Assembly: GCA_964565895.1 (NCBI GenBank) | Contig: CAZMGT010000002.1 | Span: 100,412 to 164,411 of the forward strand | Length of the DNA stretch: 64,000 bases | Source of the DNA: CAZMGT01 sp964565895 | GTDB lineage: Bacteria > Armatimonadota > Zipacnadia > UBA1398 > CAZMGT01 | Direction of reading: 5' to 3' | Notes under the pieces: generated by a model | Databases searched by the model: none | The model's input: the letters and a program-made list of their open reading frames with translations, nothing else | Told to the model about the DNA's origin: nothing | Translations under genes and position numbers: made by a program | In this document: positions 26,836 through 36,234 of the stretch, piece after piece | How positions within the stretch are numbered: position 1 is the first letter of the stretch | How the letters are laid out: the number at the start of each line of letters is the position of its first letter

Positions 26836-27078
26836 TGGCTCACACCTCGTTTGGGCTCAGGCGGCAAACTGTCGCGCGGGGCTGGCGGCCTCCGCGCTTT
26901 GTGCGCATTCGTTGGCTGGGGCCGTTTCCCTTCACTGTCGCGCGCGGGCGCGCCGCTGAGGTTCGTTGCCCACCGGCCCCTGGCGCGCGCCCGAACCGTG
27001 CAGGACGGCGCACCCCGCCGGCGAAACTATCCTTGGCCGGCGCGCCGTATCCCCAGTGCTGCGCGAGGTGGTTTTGGC

Positions 27079-28533
27079 GTGAGGGGAAGGCTTTGGCTGT
27101 GCATACTATTCGCCGCGGGCCTTGTGCTTCCCGCGCAGGGCGCGGTGGTTCACGTACTCACGATTAAGGGCATCGTTAACCCCGCCATGGCGCGCTATAT
27201 CGAGCGGGGGATCGAAGTCGCCGACAGCGAGAACTCCGCGCTTGTGGTCATTATGCTCAACACGCCGGGCGGGCTACTCGACTCCACGCGCGACATAACC
27301 GAGCTTTTGCTCAACTCGCCCGTTCCCGTGGCCTGCTATGTCTGGCCCAAGGGGGCGCAGGCGGCTTCCGCGGGAACGTTTATCGTCATGGCGGCCCACA
27401 TCGCGGCCATGGCGCCAGCGACAAACATCGGCGCGGCGCACCCCGTGCTCCTCGGGGGCTCGCCCATGTTTCCCGAGCTCACGCCAACGCCCACCCCGCC
27501 CGCGCCCGCCCGCGAGCAGCCCACGCCCCAGCCTAAGGGCGAAACAGCCGCGGGCAAGGCGAAAACTCTCCCCGCGCAGAGCACTGCAACACCCGAGCCC
27601 ACGCCGGGCGACTTGGGCATGCAGACCCTTGCCCGAAAAGTGGAGAACGACGCCGCCGCTCAGCTCCGCGCGATCGCCGAAGCGCGCGGGCGCAACGTGC
27701 AGTGGGCCGAGGAGGCCGTCCGGCGCAGCGTTTCGGTCACCGCCGAGCGCGCCGTTAAGCTTAACGTCGTTGACTTCGTTGCCGAGGACCTGGACGACCT
27801 GCTGAGAAAGTGCGAGGGGCGTAAGGTTAACGTCCCCGCAGGCGAGATTATCCTGCACACCAAAGACGCCTCCGTGCGCTATGTTCCCATGACCTTCGGG
27901 GAGACGTTTTTGTTTTACCTCGCCCATCCCCAAGTGGCTTACATTCTGCTGCTCTTGGGGACGCTCGGGTTGATCGTTGAGGTCAAAACGCCGGGCTTTG
28001 GCGGGGCGGGCGTCGCCGGCGGGATCTGCCTCCTGCTCGCGCTTTATGCCATGTCCGTGCTCCCGATAAACTACGTCGGGCTGGCGCTCATTCTTTTGGG
28101 CTTGGGGTTTTTGCTGGGCGAGCTGTATACGCCGACGTTTGGCCTGCTTACCCTGGGTGGGGCGGTGTCGCTGTTTGTTGGGTCGCTCATGCTCATTAAC
28201 TCTCCTTCGCTACGCATTTCCCTCGGGATCATCATTCCCACGGTATTAAGCCTCGTTGCCTTTTTCGTGTTTTGCCTGGGCGCGGTAGTGCGCAGCCAAA
28301 GGCGGCCCGTGGTTACCGGTCGCGAGGGGCTGGTTGGGGCCACGGCGGTGGCCACGACAGACCTTAACCCCGTGGGCACGGTAAAGACCGAGGGCACGCT
28401 GTTTACTGCGGAGGTCGAGGGCGAGCCCGTGGCGAAGGGCGAAAAGGTAGAAGTTGTCGCCGTTAACGGGCTTAGGCTCACGGTGCGCCGCCTGGAGCAG
28501 CAGTCCCCCCAGGCGCAACAACCTTCGCGCTGA
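27079..28533 (+). CDS. nfeD: NfeD-family membrane-bound ClpP-like serine protease
   Basis: Signal-like segment at 1-22, then a ClpP/SppA-type protease domain with VVIMLNTPGGLLDSTRD and the nucleophile region GAQAASAGTFIVMAAH. A Pro-rich linker (about 135-185), four or five membrane spans (about 280-400) and a C-terminal OB-fold (about 415-475) follow. The GTG start has GAGGTGG upstream. The long NfeD form typically partners a slipin, encoded 23 bp downstream. Role: membrane quality control. Confidence 0.85.
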   Translation: MRGRLWLCILFAAGLVLPAQGAVVHVLTIKGIVNPAMARYIERGIEVADSENSALVVIMLNTPGGLLDSTRDITELLLNSPVPVACYVWPKGAQAASAGTFIVMAAHIAAMAPATNIGAAHPVLLGGSPMFPELTPTPTPPAPAREQPTPQPKGETAAGKAKTLPAQSTATPEPTPGDLGMQTLARKVENDAAAQLRAIAEARGRNVQWAEEAVRRSVSVTAERAVKLNVVDFVAEDLDDLLRKCEGRKVNVPAGEIILHTKDASVRYVPMTFGETFLFYLAHPQVAYILLLLGTLGLIVEVKTPGFGGAGVAGGICLLLALYAMSVLPINYVGLALILLGLGFLLGELYTPTFGLLTLGGAVSLFVGSLMLINSPSLRISLGIIIPTVLSLVAFFVFCLGAVVRSQRRPVVTGREGLVGATAVATTDLNPVGTVKTEGTLFTAEVEGEPVAKGEKVEVVAVNGLRLTVRRLEQQSPQAQQPSR

Positions 28534-28556
28534 GCATAGCGAAAGGAGAGGTTGGT

Positions 28557-29345
28557 ATGCAGTCGCTTCTCGGTTTTCTGGCGTTCCCCGCGCTGATTCT
28601 GCTCATCATTATCCTCAGCGGAATCCGCGTGGTGAACGAGTACGAGCGCGGCGTGGTGTTCCGCTTGGGGCGGCTCGTGGGCGCACGCGGCCCGGGGCTG
28701 TTCTACGTTATCCCGTTCATCGAGAAGATGGTTAAGCTCGACCTGCGCATCGTCGTCCTCGACGTGCCCAAGCAGGAAGTGATTACCAAAGACAACGTTA
28801 CCGTAAAAGTCAACGCCGTGTGCTACTTCCGCGTGATGGACCCCGAGGCCGCCGTCGTTCAGGCCCAGCAGTATTGGATCGCCACCTCGCAGATGGCCCA
28901 AACGACCCTGCGCAGCGTTATCGGCCAGGTCGAGCTCGACGAGCTCCTCTCCGAACGCGACAAAATTAACCATACCCTGCAGTCGATCATCGACGAGCAG
29001 ACCGACCCCTGGGGCGTAAAGGTAACCAACGTCGAGGTCAAAGACGTAGAGCTGCCCACAGAAATGCAGCGGGCCATTGCCCGCCAAGCCGAGGCAGAGC
29101 GCGAGCGGCGGGCGAAGATCATCGCCGCCGACGGCGAGTATCAGGCGGCGGAGCGCCTCGCCGCTGCCGCGCGCACGATCGGTGCCGCGCCCCCCGCGCT
29201 GCAGCTTAGGATCCTGCAGACGCTCACCGAGATCTCCACGGAGAAAGCGACGACGGTCGTCTTCCCCTTGCCCATCGAGCTGGCTGAGCTGTTTGAGAGG
29301 AAAAAGCCCGTCGAGGCGCCCGCCAACCCAGAACCTTCGCAGTAG
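28557..29345 (+). CDS. Slipin/stomatin-like SPFH-domain protein
   Basis: One N-terminal membrane helix (about 5-22) is followed by the SPFH domain: VVNEYERGVVFRLGRL, RGPGLFYVIPFIEKM and VTVKVNAVCYFRV. A helical C-terminus contains the AEAERERRAKIIAADGE coiled-coil motif. Slipins oligomerise at the membrane and are substrates or partners of NfeD proteases. AAAGGAGAGG precedes the ATG. Followed by a terminator. Confidence 0.92.
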   Translation: MQSLLGFLAFPALILLIIILSGIRVVNEYERGVVFRLGRLVGARGPGLFYVIPFIEKMVKLDLRIVVLDVPKQEVITKDNVTVKVNAVCYFRVMDPEAAVVQAQQYWIATSQMAQTTLRSVIGQVELDELLSERDKINHTLQSIIDEQTDPWGVKVTNVEVKDVELPTEMQRAIARQAEAERERRAKIIAADGEYQAAERLAAAARTIGAAPPALQLRILQTLTEISTEKATTVVFPLPIELAELFERKKPVEAPANPEPSQ

Positions 29346-29367
29346 CGCAAGCAAACCGAAAGGCCGC

Positions 29368-29399
29368 GCGGGCCGCGACGCTAAGCGGCCCGCTTTTTT
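29368..29399 (+). terminator. Rho-independent terminator after slipin, inside the lon 3' end
   Basis: Stem GCGGGCC (29368-29374) / GGCCCGC (29387-29393), 12-nt loop, six T residues at 29394-29399. It starts 22 bp after the slipin stop. Its 3' half and T tract fall within the last codons of the convergent lon gene, where the T tract reads as the Lys codons of the KKRAA tail. Confidence 0.75.
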
Positions 29400-31753
29400 C
29401 GCCGCCGCTTGTGCAGCGCTAGCTCCAAAACCTCGTCAATGCTCTCCACATAGCGAAACTGAATCTTCTTGCGCACTTCCTCGGGCACTTCGCTAATGTC
29501 TACCTCGTTGCGCTTGGGCAAAATTACCGTGCGAATCCCGTGCCGCGCCGCGGCGAGCACCTTCTCCTTAATCCCGCCCACAGGCAGCACGCGCCCCTGC
29601 AGGGTAATCTCGCCGGTCATCGCCACATCGTGGCGCACGAGCCGCCCGGTAAGCGCCGAGGCCAGCGCCGTGGCCATCGTTATCCCCCCAGAGGGCCCGT
29701 CCTTCGGGATCGCCCCCTGGGGCACGTGAATGTGGATCGTCAGCTTGTCGAAAACGTTCGGGTCGATGCCTAGCTCGCGCGCCCGCGAGCGGATGCACGT
29801 TACCGCGGCCTGCGCGGACTCCTTCATGACATCGCCGAGCTGGCCCGTGAGGATGAGCGAGGGCCGGCCCTCGTTGCAGCTCGCCTCGACGAACAGCACG
29901 TCGCCCCCGGACGAGGTCCAAGCCAGGCCCGTGGCCACGCCGGGAACTTGCGTGCGCACAATGCTTTCCTCGAAGAACTTCCGCGGGCCGAGATACTCCT
30001 GCAGGTCGTCCTTGTGCACAACCACGCGCTTTTTGTTCCCCTCGGCCAGGGCGCGCGCCCGCTTGCGGCAAATCGCCGCGATCTCTCGCTCCAAGTTGCG
30101 CAGCCCCGCCTCGCGCGTATACTGCCTGATAATCGCCGAAAGCGCGCTTTGGGTAATGTGTAGATGCTTGCGCTCCAGCCCGTGCTCCGCAAGCTGCCGG
30201 GGAATCAAATACCGCCGGGCAATCTGAATCTTCTCCTGCTCCGTATACCCAGGCAGGTGCAAAACCTCCATCCGGTCGCGCAGGGCGGGGGGAATCGTGT
30301 CCAGGACGTTCGCCGTGGTCAAAAACATTACGCGGGAAAGGTCGAAGTCCACGTCGAGGTAGTGGTCGCGAAAGGCAAAGTTTTGCTCCGGGTCGAGCAC
30401 CTCAAGCAGCGCCGCGGAAGGGTCGCCGCGAAAGTCCGCGCCCACTTTGTCGATCTCGTCGAGCATAAACACGGGGTTGTTTGTCCCGGCGTTGGCGATC
30501 CCCTGGATAATGCGCCCGGGCAAGGCGCCGATGTACGTCCTGCGGTGGCCGCGAATCTCCGCCTCGTCGCGGATCCCCCCGAGCGACATGCGCACGAACT
30601 TGCGCCCCAGCGCCCGCGCGATCGATCGGCCGAGCGAGGTCTTGCCCGTGCCCGGGGGGCCGACAAAGCACAAAATCGGCCCCTTCATGTCGCCCTTTAA
30701 GCTGAGCACGGAGAGATACTCCAGGATGCGGTCCTTTACTTTCTGCAGGTTATAGTGGTCCTCGTCGAGGATCTTCGCCGCGCGCTCGATGTCCATAATA
30801 TCCTCGGTGCTCTTGTTCCAGGGCATGCGCAACAGCCAGTCCAGGTAGGTGCGCACCACGCTATATTCCGCCGAGGCCGTGGGCATTTTGGACAGCCGGT
30901 CGAGCTCCTTCTCCGCTTGCTCGCGCGCCTCGTCGGGCATCCCAGACTCGGCGATCGCCTTGCGCAGCTCCTCGATCTCCCGGCTCTGCTCGTCGACCTC
31001 GCCTAGCTCCTTGCGAATGGCCTCGAGCTGCTGGCGCAAAAAATATTCCCGCTGGGCGCGGTCCATCTGGCTGCGCGCCTCGGACTGAATTTTCTGCCCC
31101 AGCTCCAAAACGGCGACCTCGGAGTTCAACAGCTCGGTAACCTTCGTCAGCCGCTCTTTTACGTTAAACGTGGCAAGCACGCTTTGCCGCGTGCTTACAT
31201 CGGTCTGGATGTTGGACACGGCGAAGTCGGCCAGTTTGCCCGGCTCCTCGATGTTGTGCGCGGTGATCAGCACTTCCTCGGTCAGCGCGGGGGAGAGCTC
31301 AACGCAGCGCTGCAGTAGCTGGCGCACGCTGCGCACGAGAGCGTCGATCTCCACGCCCGAGGGCTGCTCCTCCTCGACGACTTCGATCTCCGCGAGCATA
31401 AACGGCCGCCGCTGGAGCACACGGAGCACACGAAAGCGCTTCTCACCCTGAATCAGCGCCCGCCGCGTGCCGTCGGGCACCTTAACCATTTTGAGCACCG
31501 AGGACACCGTGCCCACGTCGAAAATATCCTCTGGCCCGACTTCGTCGCGTGGAGCAGGCGGGCGCTTGGGCTTGGCGGCGACGCAGCCGATGCTCTTATA
31601 CTTCACCAGCGCCTCGTCCATCGCCGCCATGTCTTGCTCGCGCAGGACAACCAGGGGAACCATCATATGGGGAAAGACGACTACCTCGTCGGTAACGAGT
31701 AGCGGCAACACTCTGGGCGGCTGCGGGGGTGTACGTCCAGCATCTTGCGCCAC
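29381..31753 (-). CDS. lon: ATP-dependent protease Lon
   Basis: Full-length Lon (790 aa): N-terminal substrate domain (about 12-200), coiled coil, AAA+ module with Walker A GPPGTGKT at 365-372 and Walker B FMLDEIDK. The C-terminal protease has the catalytic Ser in PKDGPSGG (about S688) and Lys in GGIKEK (about K729). It degrades misfolded and regulatory proteins. It starts 27 bp after the Hsp20 gene, so a heat-shock operon is likely. The basic tail HKRRRKKRAA is longer than usual. Confidence 0.97.
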   Translation of the reverse strand: MAQDAGRTPPQPPRVLPLLVTDEVVVFPHMMVPLVVLREQDMAAMDEALVKYKSIGCVAAKPKRPPAPRDEVGPEDIFDVGTVSSVLKMVKVPDGTRRALIQGEKRFRVLRVLQRRPFMLAEIEVVEEEQPSGVEIDALVRSVRQLLQRCVELSPALTEEVLITAHNIEEPGKLADFAVSNIQTDVSTRQSVLATFNVKERLTKVTELLNSEVAVLELGQKIQSEARSQMDRAQREYFLRQQLEAIRKELGEVDEQSREIEELRKAIAESGMPDEAREQAEKELDRLSKMPTASAEYSVVRTYLDWLLRMPWNKSTEDIMDIERAAKILDEDHYNLQKVKDRILEYLSVLSLKGDMKGPILCFVGPPGTGKTSLGRSIARALGRKFVRMSLGGIRDEAEIRGHRRTYIGALPGRIIQGIANAGTNNPVFMLDEIDKVGADFRGDPSAALLEVLDPEQNFAFRDHYLDVDFDLSRVMFLTTANVLDTIPPALRDRMEVLHLPGYTEQEKIQIARRYLIPRQLAEHGLERKHLHITQSALSAIIRQYTREAGLRNLEREIAAICRKRARALAEGNKKRVVVHKDDLQEYLGPRKFFEESIVRTQVPGVATGLAWTSSGGDVLFVEASCNEGRPSLILTGQLGDVMKESAQAAVTCIRSRARELGIDPNVFDKLTIHIHVPQGAIPKDGPSGGITMATALASALTGRLVRHDVAMTGEITLQGRVLPVGGIKEKVLAAARHGIRTVILPKRNEVDISEVPEEVRKKIQFRYVESIDEVLELALHKRRRKKRAA

Positions 31754-31780
31754 AGCGACGCCTCCTTGGCGCGTGGTTGG

Positions 31781-32221
31781 TTATTCGATGTTTATCGTCT
31801 TTCCCCGAGGAGTGGCCTTTCTGATGCGTATCTCCAAAAACCCGCGGTCTAGCGTCGCGCGCACCGAGTCGCGGTCTACCTCAGCGGGCAGGCGCACCGT
31901 CCGCTTAAACGTGCCAAACTCTATCTCGCGCTGGTGGATTACCCTAACGCCCGGCGCGGTGTCCCTTCGCTCGCCCTGAATCGTGAGCAGGTTGCCCTCG
32001 ATCTCCGCGCTAATGTGCCGCTCATCTACCCCGGCGATGTCCATGAGCACGAGGATCTCGTCGTCTGTCTCATAGACATCGACATTGGGCTGCCAGACCT
32101 CGGTGACAAAAACAATGGGCCGCCCGAAGGACATCATGTTGTCCATCAGCCGGCTCACTTCACGGTGTATGCTAAGCACTTCCTGGATCGCCGACGGGCG
32201 TCGCCTGCGAGCAAAGTCCAC
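31781..32221 (-). CDS. Hsp20/alpha-crystallin small heat-shock protein
   Basis: Alpha-crystallin domain (about 45-140): WQPNVDVYETDDEILVLMDI, VDERHISAEIEGN and the signature-like DRGFLEIRI. The short C-terminal tail ends KTINIE, with the IxI/V-type anchor. 146 aa, GTG start. An ATP-independent chaperone that holds unfolding proteins; here it precedes lon, pairing holdase with protease. Confidence 0.93.
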   Translation of the reverse strand: MDFARRRRPSAIQEVLSIHREVSRLMDNMMSFGRPIVFVTEVWQPNVDVYETDDEILVLMDIAGVDERHISAEIEGNLLTIQGERRDTAPGVRVIHQREIEFGTFKRTVRLPAEVDRDSVRATLDRGFLEIRIRKATPRGKTINIE

Positions 32222-32290
32222 CGCGTCAACCCCCTAGGCCCGAGCTGTGCTGGTCTCTCTGTGGCATCCCCGCCATGAAAAGCGCAAGCA

Positions 32291-32319
32291 AGAATACCAC
32301 TTAATCCCCGGCGTGTAAA
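32291..32319 (-). promoter_or_regulatory. Putative promoter of the hsp20-lon operon
   Basis: On the minus strand TTTACA (32319-32314) and TATTCT (32296-32291) are separated by 17 bp, about 70 bp upstream of the hsp20 start. No CIRCE inverted repeat is visible near it. Confidence 0.5.
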
Positions 32320-32401
32320 CTGCTCCGCCAAATCTGCGCTCTCCGGGGCGCGCGCCCGCGCTTTCCTCTCGCCGCCGCTTTCCTTAGCACGCTCCCTCTG
32401 C

Positions 32402-33649
32402 TCAACCGCGCGGGAAGAGCTCGGCAAACGGCCTTGTGCCGATGCCCAGCCGCCCCTGCGCGTCCATCTCGCGCAAAAGGGGCATGGCCGGCGGCCTGCG
32501 CGCGCTCTTCGTCTCGGGCAGGAGCCTGCCCTCAATAACCACGTTCTCCGCCTTGCCGATGAGATAGCGCTGCTCCTCGCTTAGCCCGAAAAACCTGTTG
32601 TTTGCGATGATGATGTTGTTGGGCATGCACCCCTCTACGGGAATGCCGTTGTGCTTGCCATAGGAGACGGAGATCGCTACCAGTTCCCTAAACTTCGTCC
32701 GCGTGCGCAGGTTGCGAAACACGTTTTCGCAAATCAGCCCCGAGCCGTCGCGAATGCCCACCCCGTGGCGCAACTGCTCAAACACGTTGCGCTCGACGAC
32801 AAACGTGCCGTCCATCCCGGGGTGGGTGTCCACGGCGCATAGCTCATATTCGCTCTGGTCGTTGCTCCCCACGCGGTTGTGGACAAACTCCCAGTGCGTT
32901 TTGCGAAAGCCCGGCTTGTGCACGTATTTGCCCAAGCGCTTGGGGCTGCTCCAGTCCAGCGCTCCGTTGGAGGCCAGGGAGTGTCTGTTTTGCTCGAAGT
33001 TGTTGTCGCAGACCAGAACATATGCCCCGGAGTAGATGGCCACCCCATAGCCCAGCCCGCTGCGCAGATTGTGGTGAATGTAGCAGTGGTCCACCTGCGC
33101 CGTGGCTTCGTCGCAAAAGCTCGTGGCATAGCTAAACCCGAGCAGCTCGCAGTGGTCCACGCGCACGTTTTGCGCCCGCGAGACGAAAATGCCATAGGTG
33201 TTGTTCTCCTCGCTCGTCGTCGTGTCCGCACCGACAAGCTTCAGCCGCGTAAAGCGCACGCCGTCGCCCTGCACGCGAAACAGGCGCGTGCTGCGCGTCT
33301 TCGCCCGGCACACCGTGCGCGACCCTTCGCCCAGCACCGTAACCCCAGCGGGAACGGCAACCTGCTTGTCGAAAACGTACTCCCCCGCGGGCAGAAACAC
33401 CACGCGCGCCCCGTCTCTCGCCGCCTTATCGCACGCCTCTTGCACCGCCTGCGCCGTTGGCGAAGACACGACAACGCGCGGGGCAAGCCGCTTTGCCTCC
33501 GCTGCGCTCAGGGGAACATCCGGCCCAACGGGCCCGCGCGGGCCGACGTCCACCTGCTCGCGCAAACCGCTTTCGTTCGCCGACTGAGCGACAGCTAGCG
33601 CGCCAGCGATAAGCGCAGCCGCCAGCGCAGCGCCCACACGCCGAGCCAT
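32402..33649 (-). CDS. Secreted right-handed beta-helix (pectate-lyase-like) protein
   Basis: Signal peptide MARRVGAALAAALIAGALAVA, cut near Q22. The body has the pectate-lyase-superfamily opening (AVQEACDKAARDGARVVFLP, GEYVFDKQVAVPAGVTVLGE) and then parallel beta-helix rungs with repeated x-N-x and HC/HN positions (VRVDHCELLGFSYA, VDHCYIHHNLRSG, VCDNNFEQNRHSL). Likely a polysaccharide lyase, epimerase or glycan-binding protein. The start ATG has GAGGGAGGGG upstream; longer frames have no ribosome site. Confidence 0.75.
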   Translation of the reverse strand: MARRVGAALAAALIAGALAVAQSANESGLREQVDVGPRGPVGPDVPLSAAEAKRLAPRVVVSSPTAQAVQEACDKAARDGARVVFLPAGEYVFDKQVAVPAGVTVLGEGSRTVCRAKTRSTRLFRVQGDGVRFTRLKLVGADTTTSEENNTYGIFVSRAQNVRVDHCELLGFSYATSFCDEATAQVDHCYIHHNLRSGLGYGVAIYSGAYVLVCDNNFEQNRHSLASNGALDWSSPKRLGKYVHKPGFRKTHWEFVHNRVGSNDQSEYELCAVDTHPGMDGTFVVERNVFEQLRHGVGIRDGSGLICENVFRNLRTRTKFRELVAISVSYGKHNGIPVEGCMPNNIIIANNRFFGLSEEQRYLIGKAENVVIEGRLLPETKSARRPPAMPLLREMDAQGRLGIGTRPFAELFPRG

Positions 33650-34269
33650 GGGCAACCCCTCCCTCATCCGTGCGCGCTCCGGCGCAAATCGCACGGCGCC
33701 TGGCGCAAAATCACCTGCCTCGCAGCACACGGCCAAACGCCAGCCGCACCGTGCGCCGAAGACACACCCAGCGCTCACGCTCGCCTCCCACATTGTAACA
33801 GGAATTGCCCTCGCGCGGCGCACTATGCAAATCGCTCTCCCGCACGCGCTGCTAGGGCCTGCCATAGACACGGCGCGGCTGAGCGAGCAGACCGCCGTCA
33901 ACAGCGCCCGGCGCGCCCGCGCGCGCTCAGCCGCCGAATGTGCACAGGCCGGCGTAGCGGCCCTAGGGCGCAGCAGGATCTTTTTAACGCTAGAAAAAAG
34001 TTCTGCCTTGACATTCGCGCGCACTCCGTGCCATTACTCGCTCACAGGCGCTGCCGGCTGCCTGTCGCCCCCAAACCCGCCGCTGACCGCGGCGAAAAAG
34101 CACCGGCCAGTGCGCGCAGCAGGCGCGGCAAGGCGCGCAGTGGCGCACATGCCCACCCGCCCCTGTTTTCCTGAAGATGGGAGGCACCCGCCCCGGCCCT
34201 CTGTTGACCGAAGCTTGGGGAAAGCATTATCCTCCCAAAGTTCGTGCAACAGCGGCCACAGCTCGGGGG
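33650..34269. other. 620-bp divergent intergenic region
   Basis: I find no convincing gene here despite open frames, which lack protein-like composition. A small AT-rich patch (about 33980-34000) with CTTTTT and AAAAAG arms is followed by TTGACA at 34008-34013 without a good -10. TTGACC at 34204-34209 with CATTAT 15 bp on is a weak promoter candidate for rtcA. The region is long for this compact genome. Confidence 0.5.
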
Positions 34270-35334
34270 GTGTGTGCCATCGTCGAAATCGACGGCGCGA
34301 TAGGGGAGGGCGGGGGGCAGGTCCTGCGCACGGCGCTTGCCCTAAGCGCCTTGCTGCGCCGGCCGCTGCATATCGTTAACATCCGCCGCGGGCGCGACAA
34401 GCCCGGCCTCCGCCCGCAGCACCTGGCCGGCGCGCGCGCCGTGGCCGAAATTACCGGCGGCCGGCTCGAGGGCGACGCCGTGGGCTCGCTCGAGCTCCGC
34501 CTTTTTCCCGGAAAACCACGCCCCGGCCGCTATATCTTCGACGTCGCCGAACAACGGCGCAGCGCCGGGGCGATCACCCTCCTCGCGCAGACCATTATGC
34601 CGATCATCGCCCTCACCCCTGGCCCCTGGCGCGTGACGCTCAAGGGCGGGACACACGTTCCGTTCAGCCCGCCGTTCGACTACTTCGACGATGTCTTTTT
34701 GCCCGCGCTCGAGGCGATGGGCGTCTACGTTGCCGCGCGCCTGGACTCCGCCGGTTTTTACCCCCACGGCGGCGGCGTAGCGCACATCGAAAGCGAGGGC
34801 GCCTCTGCGCTTGCCCCGTTGTCCCTGGCTACGCGCGGGCCGTGCGAGCGCATCGAGCTGCGCGCGGTGATCGCCAACCTCAGGGAGGACATCGCCCATC
34901 GCGAGCTGCGCGCGGCGCGCGAGGAGCTGGCCAAAGCGGGCTACCACGGCGTGCACCACTCGATATCGAGGCTGCGCTCGCCCGCGCCGGGGACGGTGCT
35001 TTTCGTGCTTGCCGAGGCCGCGCACAGCGTGGCCGGGTTTACTTCGCTCGGCCGCCGGGGTAAACGCGCGGAGACCGTGGGCATCGAGGCCGCGCGCGAG
35101 GCCGTCGCCTACCTCGACAGCGAAGCCGCGGTCGACCGCCATCTTGCCGACCAGCTCGTGCTCTATATGGCGCTTGCCCGCGGGCGCAGCGTGCTCACCA
35201 CGGAGCAAGTAACCAGCCACTTGCTGACGAATATCCAGGTCGTCAGCCGGTTTCTCGATGTCCAGTTTGAGGTCGAGGGCGAACTTGGCGCGCCGGGCAC
35301 AATTGCCGTCGAAGGGGTTGGCTTTTCCAGCTAG
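34270..35334 (+). CDS. rtcA: RNA 3'-terminal phosphate cyclase
   Basis: It converts RNA 3'-phosphates to 2',3'-cyclic phosphates via an adenylylated histidine. The N-terminal EIDGAIGEGGGQVLRTALAL, RPQHLAGARAV, and HLADQLVLYMALARG with its conserved His all match RtcA. 354 aa. I start at the GTG before CAIVEIDG, which matches the family N-terminus; an ATG at 34177 would add 31 atypical residues. No rtcB is in view. Confidence 0.92.
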   Translation: MCAIVEIDGAIGEGGGQVLRTALALSALLRRPLHIVNIRRGRDKPGLRPQHLAGARAVAEITGGRLEGDAVGSLELRLFPGKPRPGRYIFDVAEQRRSAGAITLLAQTIMPIIALTPGPWRVTLKGGTHVPFSPPFDYFDDVFLPALEAMGVYVAARLDSAGFYPHGGGVAHIESEGASALAPLSLATRGPCERIELRAVIANLREDIAHRELRAAREELAKAGYHGVHHSISRLRSPAPGTVLFVLAEAAHSVAGFTSLGRRGKRAETVGIEAAREAVAYLDSEAAVDRHLADQLVLYMALARGRSVLTTEQVTSHLLTNIQVVSRFLDVQFEVEGELGAPGTIAVEGVGFSS

Positions 35335-35361
35335 CCCCCACGCGGGAGGAGCGAACGTTTG

Positions 35362-36198
35362 ATGGAATGCCAACTGGGTTGCATGACCATTCCCTACCGC
35401 CACTTTACGCTCCAGGAGGCGTTTGCGGGGATCGCTGCCGCGGGCTTTAAGTATGTCTGCCCCGGGCCGCACCATTTCGGCCGCGGGCCGGACGAGCCGG
35501 AGATCTCCGCGGAGAAGGTTGACGAGCTGAACAAGCTCGCCGAGGAGCACGGGCTAAAGATCGTCATGATCTTCGGCTGCCGCGGGCCGCTGAAGTCGCT
35601 GCACGATGTGCAGACGTATAAGCAGGACGTGGACGTTTGCGCAGCGCTGGGCGCGCCCTATCTGCTGACCATGGGCCCCTGGGCCTATGCTGAGGGAATT
35701 ATCCGCCGCAAACCGGACGAAGAGTGGAACGCCGACGTCGAGGCCTATTACCGCTGGATGAAGCCCGTCGCCCAGTATGCCGGGGAGAAGGGGGTAACGA
35801 TCCTCATCAAGCCCCACGCCAACGTCTGCGCCCACGCCAGCTTGTGCGTGCAAACCATTCAGGCCATTGGCTCGCCGCACGTGCGCATTTGCTACGATGG
35901 GGGAAACGTCCACTTCTACGAGGGCATTGACCCTCACATCGATCTCTCCCTCTGCGCCGACTATGTCCGTGCGCTGGTGGTTAAGAATCATCGCGGCGGG
36001 CGCGGTGTGCGCGACTTTCCCCCGCCCGCCGAAGGCGATGTAGACCACGCCCGGCTGTTGCGCATCCTCAGCGAACACAACTTCTCCGGCCCCGTCGTCG
36101 TGGAGCGCCTGGGCGACTTGGAGGAGCTCGCGGCGATTAACGAGGAGGCGAAAAAAGCGTTTCGCTATCTTACCGAGATCCTCGGCTCCCTAAGCTAG
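35362..36198 (+). CDS. Sugar phosphate isomerase/epimerase (xylose isomerase-like TIM barrel)
   Basis: A TIM barrel of the AP endonuclease 2/hexulose epimerase superfamily. Motifs: LQEAFAGIAAAGFKYV, LKIVMIFG, ILIKPHANVCA, VRICYDGGNVHFYEG (metal ligands D and H) and VVVERLGDLEEL (metal Glu). 278 aa from ATG; GGAGGA lies 11 nt upstream and a TTG one codon earlier is possible. The iron-dependent alcohol dehydrogenase starts 36 bp downstream, so they may act in one sugar pathway. Confidence 0.8.
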   Translation: MECQLGCMTIPYRHFTLQEAFAGIAAAGFKYVCPGPHHFGRGPDEPEISAEKVDELNKLAEEHGLKIVMIFGCRGPLKSLHDVQTYKQDVDVCAALGAPYLLTMGPWAYAEGIIRRKPDEEWNADVEAYYRWMKPVAQYAGEKGVTILIKPHANVCAHASLCVQTIQAIGSPHVRICYDGGNVHFYEGIDPHIDLSLCADYVRALVVKNHRGGRGVRDFPPPAEGDVDHARLLRILSEHNFSGPVVVERLGDLEELAAINEEAKKAFRYLTEILGSLS

Positions 36199-36234
36199 CG
36201 CTGCACGCCGCCGCAACTCATGGAGGTGACCTGC

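Noticed and set aside
26617..27078. Upstream extension of the NfeD frame
   Set aside because: It overlaps the divergent sulfatase start and has no signal peptide or ribosome site. The GTG at 27079 has GAGGTGG and gives a proper signal sequence.
28071..29354. A 427-codon minus-strand frame opposite NfeD and slipin
   Set aside because: It is the antisense shadow of two genes with strong domain matches.
34008..34036. TTGACA promoter in the rtcA upstream region
   Set aside because: No acceptable -10 box lies 16-18 bp downstream, and it is over 230 bp from the start codon.
33648..34379. A 243-codon plus-strand open frame across the 620-bp gap
   Set aside because: The composition is low-complexity Arg/Ala/Pro, it has no ribosome site, and it runs out of frame into rtcA. 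I treat the gap as non-coding.
34342..35550. A 402-codon minus-strand frame opposite rtcA
   Set aside because: RtcA on the plus strand has its family motifs; this frame has none.
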